Shown here: positions 56,746-64,000 of the stretch, one piece after another
Numbering within the stretch: position 1 is the stretch's first letter
Layout of the letters: each line of letters begins with the position of its first letter
From: Isoetes taiwanensis
Taxonomy: Eukaryota > Streptophyta > Lycopodiopsida > Isoetales > Isoetaceae
Length of the DNA: 64,000 nucleotides
Reading direction: 5' to 3'
Assembly: GCA_021234155.1 (NCBI GenBank)
Contig: JAJEKV010000480.1
Location: 1 to 64,000 of the forward strand
Notes under the pieces: generated by a model
Database searches by the model: none
Told to the model about the DNA's origin: nothing
Seen by the model: the letters and a program-made list of their open reading frames with translations, nothing else
Made by a program: the position numbers and the translations under genes

Positions 56746-58116
56746 CTACATTCTGATCAAGTGGGCAATATTCTGATAGTATCTGTCCTGGGTGCCATTT
56801 AACCAATGCTCTAATTCATGCTTCAAGCAACCATCTAAAATAGGAAGAGAAAGCAAACACATTAAAGAACTTATGCATGAATGGCTCTGAGGGCAATCTA
56901 AATTAGCAAAATAATAATGGGTGTTAAGGCAAAATTTCGGTACCAGATTCACAGTTTAGGCTAGTTTGACCAGTTTCTCTATGCCACACTTTCCGTGCCC
57001 TTGAGTAGCAGTATACATCAAGATCCACAATCAAAGCAAGCAGAGGAAGAGCTTACTTTCTGTGGTCAGCAATGCTAGTTAACCCATGTATTAACAATTG
57101 TAACCTTGCCTTATGGCGCAGCAAAAGAAAATCTTGCACAGCTTCATGTATTTTACATAGGTTGAATCAGGATAAACATACATATTATTTATCAAAAATA
57201 GGATTGAATCAGAATAAAATACTTCCTTATATAAGATTCTGCAGGATGTCACCTCCTCCTTAGCCAAGAAAGCCAACCTAATCGAGCAACAAAATAGTCA
57301 TCAGGGATAGGTTCTGTACGTATGAAATTATTTTTTCAGACGTATAAAGTCCCAAAATACATTATTTTTTCGTATTTATATACCAAAAAAAAAAAAAAAT
57401 TAATGTAAGCGAAAGTTTCGCTTACGAAATTTTTTGACGGAAATTGTTTTTGGGCGTATTTTTGGCCGTATTAAACGTCAAATTTGTGCCCGTATCAAGC
57501 GAAAAATCGTATTCACATTATAAAAGCATTATCTGATATTGAACCTATCCCTGATAGTCATAGACATGAAAGGATGTTACCAAATGGGATCATATCGGAC
57601 AATATTTCCTCTAGTACCAATTGTTTAATGTATCCTACTACATTATTTCCATGCCACAGCACCAGCATTCCAGCAAACAAAATTGCAGTGGTATATGGAT
57701 TCTGAATTCTAGCTGTATGGCACATACATGATGGTGATACATGGTTCTACATTCAGTGGTATCCAGCTAGTGCTCTAGCAACATAACTTCCCAATAGCCA
57801 GCCATCCCTGCACTATAAAAGCCAAGTATCGATCTGCAGATCTTTTCCAAGTAGTCTATATACACGCTCAAAGATTTTGTCCCCTTGCAGGCTGCAACTC
57901 TTCATCTTGGCAACGATGCATCTGGATAAAATCTTAACTCCAAAACACTATTCTAGAAGGCCGAACAACCAGCTGGCGACCTAGTCCGGAGCCTCATGCA
58001 AGAGTGCTTCAACTATAGAATCGACATTCAACAGGGAAAGGAAAAGACATACCTGCTTGGTCCACCCAACGCGGGATGGGTAGGAAGAAGCCGTGAAACT
58101 CCACTGCTCCAGCCAT
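56746..58116 (-). CDS. Candidate spliced gene, unknown product
   Basis: Two minus-strand exon candidates. The 5' one (58116-58053) starts MAGAVEFHGFFLPIPRWVDQ and stops exactly at a GTATGT donor. The 3' one (about 56836-56746) follows a pyrimidine-rich ATTTTAG acceptor and reads GCLKHELEHWLNGTQDRYYQ...NIAHLIRM to TAG. Middle exons could not be assembled; protein-like text such as GFYSAGMAGYWEVMLLEH near 57785-57840 is followed by a stop. The hAT MITE at 57302-57553 would sit in an intron. Product not recognised; it may be a decayed gene or unrelated pieces. Confidence 0.25.
57302..57553. mobile_element. hAT-type MITE (252 bp) with 8-bp target duplication
   Basis: Terminal inverted repeats CAGGGATAGGTTC (57302-57314) and GAACCTATCCCTG (57541-57553) are perfect over 13 bp. 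Both sides carry the 8-bp direct repeat ATAGTCAT (57294-57301 and 57554-57561). CA(G)GG ends plus an 8-bp duplication define the hAT superfamily. The interior has a perfect hairpin GTAAGCGAAA/TTTCGCTTAC and an A run; no coding. Confidence 0.93.
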
Positions 58117-58259
58117 ATCAACCAACCATCTGTGCAAACACAACGAGTCTTTCAGAAAGAAATTTTCGCCCTAGATAACAGACATAATAGCACATCAAGC
58201 ACACAAAATAAAATGATGGACAGAGAAAATACAGACACAACATGGACAAAAACGGAACT

Positions 58260-58687
58260 CCGTATATCTCAAGCGGGATCTGGTTAATGTGGCCAAAAAA
58301 TTTTGGGTTAATGTGGCCAGGCCACATTATCCACTGGTTAATGTGGCCATCCGATATCAGCCAGGTGGTTAATGTGGCCAAAAAAGTGGTTAATGTGGCC
58401 AAAAAACCAGGCTTCAAACTGCGCGGCGGGGGCAAAAATTTCAATCGACTGGTTCTTTCTGCTCTATGGGCAGTTTGATTCGATCTAAAAACCATGCCAA
58501 TCGCTTCATCTACCTCTTTTACGCTAGATCAGTGAAGAGAGGAAGAGATTTGAAGCAAAATGGAGCTGGATCGACCAAAAAATGCCAAAAAATGCCAAAA
58601 ACAGTTGGTTTTTGGGCTTCAAACCGCGCTGTTCTTCATGGCTGATACAGGCGGCCACATTAACCATATCCCGCTTGAGATATACGG
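58260..58687. mobile_element. 428-bp element with 35-bp inverted ends and GGTTAATGTGGCC repeats
   Basis: 58260-58294 (CCGTATATCTCAAGCGGGAT then TGGTTAATGTGGCC) is matched by the complement of 58653-58687 with one mismatch. GGTTAATGTGGCC or a one-base variant occurs five times within the left ~140 bp, and TAATGTGGCC-A-GGCCACATTA is a perfect internal palindrome. No target duplication is obvious. Long TIRs suggest a Mutator- or foldback-like MITE. Confidence 0.85.
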
Positions 58688-58920
58688 CATTTCGACAAAA
58701 CCAGCGTGGATATGAATAGGCCTATAGGCCGTCTTTCACTATAGAAGTCAAAATATCACTCCAACAGCTTTGAAAGTAATGAACCATACGAATCCCATTC
58801 GAAACAGAAAAATAGCAACTCGAGTTTATAAAGAACATCTGCCTGAAGCTTGTTTGCAGTCGGCTCACATCATGTCAGGAATACACTTTCCCAGAGTAAA
58901 ACTCATAAATAAACACTCTA

Positions 58921-59150
58921 TTTCAAATCTGAGCTTGAAATAGGTACTCAACTGTTGCGACCTCTGTATCTCCTGAACACACATGCATTTCTGCAGATGT
59001 CTCACTCGGAGCATGCTTTGCCTTCGTTGTATCATGCAAAGAACCAGAAGTCCCAACATCCAGTCGCTGAAGCACAGAGCTTGCAAAAGATAACAAGAAT
59101 TTAAATGCACTAAGCACATGTGGAGAATAACTCATAACCGAAGCTGCCAT
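58921..59150 (-). CDS. Short ORF, unknown protein
   Basis: Minus-strand frame of 75 codons (MAASVMSYSPHVLSAFKFLL...SSVLQRLDVGTSGSLH) to TGA. Composition is protein-like. Upstream, another frame (MDILHQESFLRGNQAHDYAM, about 59192-59251) may belong to the same decayed gene; a partial duplication of ~40 bp (GGAGAATAACTCATAACCG) separates them. Not recognised. Confidence 0.25.
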
Positions 59151-59151
59151 C

Positions 59152-59739
59152 GCACTTCTAAACTGGAGAATAACTCATAACCGGAGCTGCATGGCATAGT
59201 CATGGGCTTGATTGCCTCTCAAAAACGACTCTTGGTGAAGGATATCCATGGCCGCAGGCAGAGGCATGCGTATTTGAAGAAAGGAATCGATGCAACAGAT
59301 CAAAGGCCGTTAGACTTGTAAACTGGAGAAAATATGTCCAGAGGCAAAGCCATCCCAACCCAGTTCGTCACGGCGCCATGCCTATCCCATGCTCCACGAT
59401 GCACCTCAGCCGTCCGATATGCCACGCCAGCACAAACCAATGGCCAAGACAATCCTTCAACGGCCACGATTCAAGCCAGGCAGCCCTCTATAAGAATATA
59501 TATAAGGTAGATATTTTAATATTAATTAAATTTAATAAATTAAATAAAATTAAAATAAAAAACACTGGGCATCGATGTGATGTCCTGCACAAAATAAAAA
59601 AATAAAAATAAAAATTGAAAGAATTGTATAGTTAATTACAATATCATGTATAAGAGGCAAAAGACATGTCACTTTTCCTTTTTTAAATTGAAAATGGTGT
59701 ATTGTATTTATATGTTTAAATGATCATAAAAAGACTCGT
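59152..59739. other. Intergenic, becoming very AT-rich
   Basis: No gene beyond the possible short frame near 59192-59251. 59500-59620 is mostly A/T. Confidence 0.45.
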
Positions 59740-60860
59740 ATAGGGGAGTATCCACCCTTTTAGCCTAGAGTATTTAAAATAGGCTTATAATCACGATTCT
59801 TGAAAGACGCTAACAAAAAGACTCGTTAAGGGGAGTATCCACCCTTTTAGCCTAGAGCCAATTTCTCTCAGACTCGATAGAGTAGTCATCCGAGTAAGTG
59901 GTTTGAAGACGCCTCTCATGATTAGCTTGGGATCCATCATGCTGAGGTTCAGACGATTCCCCAAAGTTCGAGGCTCCCTCGTCGGACCCTTCCACGTCCT
60001 CGGCTAAGGCTTGATTCATGTACTCCACTACTTCCTATAAAAAAACAGAAGAATACAACATCAACAAGGCATTAATGTAGTTCGTAGAATTACAATTATA
60101 TATCCCACGTATATTGGCACTCCCATGAGATGTGGGACAGTCCCCTCTTCGTATAACTGTCGAGATATAGGTAAGCAGCTCCACGAGTAGTGGATATATA
60201 CGTGCTCCTTGTTAGGGGAAACCCATATAGCCTGTACTATGACAATATAGCTAGTATTAGCTAATAACATTTGAAGTTCTCAATACAATTAATGCGAACT
60301 AAGAGTTTTTAGCACTTACGAATCTATGGTGAAACCCTTTCCGACCGCCGGAGCCCAAGTGAGACAGAATTCGTTTACTTGCAGTTGCTTTCACAGTCTG
60401 TTCTGTATGTTTCTTCAGAGGATCCTTTGCACATTCGAAAGCGATCTGATTGCATGGTACACAACATGATCACATATTAAATTGAACAAATAGCAAATAA
60501 AAATAATAAATACCTTGATATCTTCCTTATGGAGATTAAGTGGTTTAGGGACCTTTGACCAATCGCCTCCAAATTTTTTGGCATCCGACTTCAATTTATC
60601 AATCACTCTTTGCCTTTGATAGAAATCGATAGATCAACACAATATTAAAAAAAATAAGAAAATAAGATTATGGCTAGATCATGTACCTTCTTTTTCGTTG
60701 AAGCTCGCCCATCATCGAAATGAGCTTCTTCCAGTTAAAGGTCTTCGCTTTTTCTATCTCTAAAAAACACTCTTTCATTTTTATTTTGACACTCTCTATT
60801 TCGCGGTGGTCATAAGCACCAGGCCATTCCCCTAGACTGTCGAGTAAAATTCAGGGTAAA
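59740..60860 (-). pseudogene. Degraded multi-exon repeat gene, copy B
   Basis: Minus-strand counterpart of 34480-36300. In order it has EIEKAKTFNWKKLISMMGEL (near 60700-60765), KFGGDWSKVPKPLNLHKEDI up to a GTATTTATT donor (60512-60606), and FECAKDPLKKHTEQTVKATA then SKRILSHLGSGGRKGF (about 60330-60445). A block SPNKEHVYIHYSW follows (60180-60225), then an acidic C-terminal exon ending LQTTYSDDYSIESERNWL and a stop near 59870. Next comes the GCTAAAAGGGTGGATACTCC sequence, here duplicated. Better preserved than copy A. Charged, Lys-rich domains would suit a DNA-binding element protein; family unproven. Confidence 0.5.
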
Positions 60861-61246
60861 TTTTAAGGCCCTTAAATGTTTTATGATTCCATTAAGGGTT
60901 GGCTAAAATGTGGAAAATACAAGAACTCAATAATTTGTGTTTGGCAAATTTTGATGAAATAGAGCTCTTGAATTATTTTTCAACTTGGCTAAAGTTCAAA
61001 GATTATATCCTCTATGTATTCTTGTGTTGGCGATTTTTTGGTGGTAGTTAAAGATACATGTTCTTAACTTCATTTTTTAAGTGTGTTTCATTGGTTTCCT
61101 ATTGAACGAAGTGCATTTCATGGTTTTGTATGAAACGATAAGTGCAATATGCCTTAAAATATTGTAAAGTACCTAAGTCTAGCACTTTATCCTCAATTAT
61201 CCATTTCCAAGCTATAACTCTATTTTGTAGTAGTGCTTAACGTCTT

Positions 61247-61944
61247 TTTTTTTTTTTTGAGGGTAAGAGTATATATAGTATTAATAGTAGAATTAGTAGT
61301 ACAATGAGACACCCCCTCGGGTGTTGATTGAAAAAATTATCACAAAGGGGGAGGGGGATTTCACACCTTCTAGCATGTACTCTAATGACAAGGTCCGTTC
61401 TTCACTAACACTGGATTACTATAGGGAATCCCCTTCTTCATCTCAGGAAAGAATACTATACGGACGAGGTAGCCTTTTCCATGCTAGAGAGGTTGCAAAG
61501 TCATCCTTCCCACCGTAGAAGAGCTGGCCAGTCACCAGCTATCCTTCGTCAGAGATCCAATGACACTTAAAGAAGGTGTAGAATCCACTGATGCTTCCAA
61601 TCTTATCCAATTCTCGGTTATAGTTCCGTCCAAACTTACGATGGTGAGCTAAGGCCATAAGGGCCACCTCTTGGTTGAAAGAGTTCCTTATCTTAGTTGG
61701 AGATACAGGCAACCCACCAAGAGCAACTCCACATCTATGTTTCCAAATTGACCACAGTGATATGTTGATGAGAGAGACCCGGATTATGTCTGTGCCCGTA
61801 CTTGCTAAAATAGCTGGCCACGACAACTGATGAACCTCCAACCCAATGATGGGACTGACCCAACCCCAAAAATCCCCTATATTTGGACAAAAAAATAAGT
61901 GGTCCATTGTTTCAGAGGCACCACACCCCAATGGACAGTGGTCA
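61247..61944 (-). mobile_element. 5'-truncated LINE insertion with 13-bp target duplication
   Basis: The minus strand encodes the end of ORF2: the zinc-binding reverse-transcriptase segment (CGASETMDHLFFCP) and the 130-codon frame 61539-61931 containing ISLWSIWKHRCGVALG. A short UTR and a poly(A) tail follow (the T run at 61247-61258 on the plus strand). Both sides carry TGCTTAACGTCTT (61234-61246 and 61945-61957). This is the classic signature of target-primed reverse transcription ending early. A recent-looking but dead fragment. Confidence 0.93.
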
Positions 61945-61957
61945 TGCTTAACGTCTT

Positions 61958-63004
61958 CTGCACTACGTCTACCATTTTATCCTCAATTGCCCATTATCCT
62001 CAATTGCCCATTTTATCCTCAATTGGCCTATTTTCTAATAAATTTTAACCTTATAATATCTGTGCCGACGAAGTTGAGATATCTTCAACCCTATAATATC
62101 TATGTGCATCTAATAGTGGACCTACTTTTAACTCATGTTATCCTCACCCTTACCCGATTCTTCACCTGTCTTGAGTCATGCAAACACTCTTCACTCGATT
62201 TTCTGACAATTTGATCCCTGCATCTATCTTGAACTCCTATTTCGATCTTGTTCCATGTTTATACAATGCAGATCTATGATTATATATTAGAAATGGTGGC
62301 ATATTCTTTGTTGTAAATTTTTTGACATTGGAGATGATTTCAAATGTGATATGTGAAGTATAAAACTAATGTGAACGATTGCAATGGTAGTGCAACTCAA
62401 ATAAAAATATTATATATCATATATCAGAGGTCGAAGTTACTGTAGCAATGGAAAACGTTGCCGAAAACTCGAACTTCAATTCCAATATGCAAATCTTACA
62501 AACAACCTCATGGGATTTTCCCATGGGAATCGATTTGGCTGGGCAAGAGCTGCATACGACTTCAATGCTAGATCCAAACTTATCTTCTAACAGATCATTT
62601 TGGTTCGGCAACAACAGCCATTGTTTCTATGAATAATATTCAATCTGACACTGTTGCATTCCAGCGATTATCCATTATCTAACATGGTCTACAACCGACC
62701 AGTTTTTAAGCACATATAATAACTAATGGTATGACCCCTAGACATTTTTCTCCTCTAGAGTTTGAACTCCTCCAGCAATTTCATCCCTGCGTAACCCAAC
62801 ACTTGCTTTACAATAACGAATTGCACATGTATATGAAGCGACATCTGCTTCATCTATTTGACCTAAAATTGACATGCACAAGGATCCATCACAGAGCATG
62901 TGGCAGACACAATGCACTTCTTTTAAGATCATAACTGAGCTTTTATATAAAATAGGTTTCAAAAAAAAACTCAAAAGGAAATGCAAACACTAAAATATGT
63001 GAAA
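61958..63004. other. AT-rich intergenic DNA
   Basis: Short repeated TTTATCCTCAATTGCCCA (61977-62032). The frames at 62417-62636 overlap on both strands and show no motif. Nothing else recognised. Confidence 0.4.
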
Positions 63005-63316
63005 ATGGATCCTGCCACAATCCAACTATCCAACCAAGAAGTCATTGATGCTCTGTTTTGGGTCAAGACTGAAGTTATTAGCTGCATTACCTTTGATCGG
63101 CTGCTGGCAGATGAGGACATCTGGAGGTATAATCAGGAAATTAAACCATACTTTCTGGCCAAAAAGAAAATTCATGAAGATGCCCGTGATTCCTGGATCA
63201 TGCACCTGTTGGATTCCACTGGTTATGGGCCTAACGAGCTTGATGACATGATGTTCGTCTATACCGATGAGGCCTATGCAATTATCTCGCTGGATGGAGT
63301 CCCTGATATACTGTGA
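63005..63316 (+). CDS. Intact 103-codon ORF, unknown protein
   Basis: Starts MDPATIQLSNQEVIDALFWV and runs without interruption to TGA (63314-63316); an in-frame ATG 24 bp earlier is an alternative start. It is rich in Asp, Ile and Tyr, with DARDSWIMHLLDSTGYG and DDMMFVYTDEAYAIISLDGV near the end. The following ~200 bp contain serial hairpins (GCCC...GGGC, CCCAGGGGTAGGGGTCCC) like the 3' UTR at 18830-19092, so it may be the tail of a non-LTR element. A single-exon host gene is the alternative. Family not recognised. Confidence 0.4.
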   Translation: MDPATIQLSNQEVIDALFWVKTEVISCITFDRLLADEDIWRYNQEIKPYFLAKKKIHEDARDSWIMHLLDSTGYGPNELDDMMFVYTDEAYAIISLDGVPDIL

Positions 63317-63529
63317 ACAGACCATGAAATAGTAGCCTTTGTTTTGTTCTGTCTTCTGAACTTTTAGTTTAAAGTGGTCTTTGTTTTGTGCTTTATCTAG
63401 TGCCCTCCCATGAAGGGCTTTTCATGGCGATTAGCTATCAACCTTTTCCCAGGGGTAGGGGTCCCTACTCTGGGTTTTTTGTATGATCATGTAATTTTCC
63501 CATATAGTAATACAATGTCTCAAGTCTAG

Positions 63530-64000
63530 TTGAGACTCCGGAAGTTCCATAAATTTCCGTCATGGGATCATTGCCGATCTCGTCATCCATTATCGTTGTA
63601 TTCACGCTAACACCTTCGGCATGTATTTTAGAAAGCTCATAAACCATTTTATAGAGAAAATTATCTAATTCATAATCACAACTGTATATTCTTAATGTTG
63701 CATCTAAGCTTCCATCTAATCTGTTCCGCACCTTATTTTTTTATGAAGGTCATACCAAAGCATCTTTCATCTACCACGCTTCCAAAAATCATACACAAAC
63801 ATAGTTCTGCCAATCTGAAGTACTCATAAAGAGCAATGCATAACATGCTATTGGATCCTAACAGCTGCCAAAGACGACTTGCACTACCAAATTCAGAAGG
63901 CTTCTCAAGTTCTTTGACCTAATCATACATTGTAGTGCCGAAGAGCTTAGATTGCATCTTAAGTTGTTCCCAATCCAAAATTCCATCAATGGCTTCAGAT
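63530..64000 (-). pseudogene. hAT-family transposase, C-terminal dimerisation region
   Basis: Minus strand entering from the right edge. The frame reads DGILDWEQLKMQSKLFGTTM, (stop), VKELEKPSEFGSASRLWQLL, LYEYFRLAELCLCMIFGSVV and DERCF, then shifts and continues VRNRLDGSLDATLRIYSCDY. LAEL...GSVxDERxF...RNRL is the conserved dimerisation block at the C-terminus of plant hAT transposases, enzymes that excise and insert hAT elements. One in-frame stop and a shift around 63735 make it non-functional. The rest lies outside the window. Confidence 0.8.

Overview
The window is repeat-dense nuclear DNA from a land plant. I infer a land plant from a three-exon gene of a plant-specific family (16059-16694, minus strand), Ty1-copia elements with TGGTATCAGAGC-type primer-binding sites, Helitrons ending in a GC hairpin plus CTAG, and an En/Spm-like (CACTA-type) transposon. 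The species cannot be named. Nearly every other coding trace is a mobile element or a broken gene fragment.

Layout. 1-2.9 kb: minisatellite, microsatellites, a SINE-like unit and unassigned DNA. 2.9-12.1 kb: two related Ty1-copia elements, both on the minus strand; the first is complete (LTRs, 5-bp target duplication, PBS, intact gag), the second is a remnant. 12.6-13.7 kb: LINE reverse-transcriptase relic. 14.7-15.5 kb: a short Helitron carrying a long purine tract. 16.06-16.69 kb: the one well-supported host gene, with three CACGTG G-boxes and one CACGTC upstream. 17.5-18.3 kb: palindromic small elements. 18.8-22.9 kb: LINE pieces (a 3' tail, an ORF1 copy with poly(A), an endonuclease region).

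The central structure is a 22,765-bp CACTA-type element, 22910-45674. It has ~30-bp inverted ends starting CACAACAAGA, a 3-bp GTA target duplication and GCATGC-centred subterminal repeats at both ends. It is inserted in the reverse transcriptase of a LINE: the codons on its two sides (L-Y-V | A-F-V-D-F-A-K-A-F) join in frame once one GTA is removed. Inside it are a ~1.1-kb tandem array, an ~800-bp pyrimidine tract, minisatellites, small inverted-repeat elements, a degraded multi-exon gene, and a putative 6.9-kb Helitron holding a fragment of a ribosomal protein eL42 gene with its intron.

45.7-64 kb: the other half of that LINE, a small LTR element with a nested inverted-repeat element, one end of another CACAACAA element, a second GC-hairpin Helitron terminus, a hAT-type MITE with 8-bp target duplication, a 428-bp element with 35-bp inverted ends, a second copy (minus strand) of the degraded gene seen at 34.5-36.3 kb, a 5'-truncated LINE with 13-bp target duplication, and a hAT transposase relic running off the end. 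The order of events is readable in one case: LINE, then CACTA insertion, then Helitron and small elements inside it.
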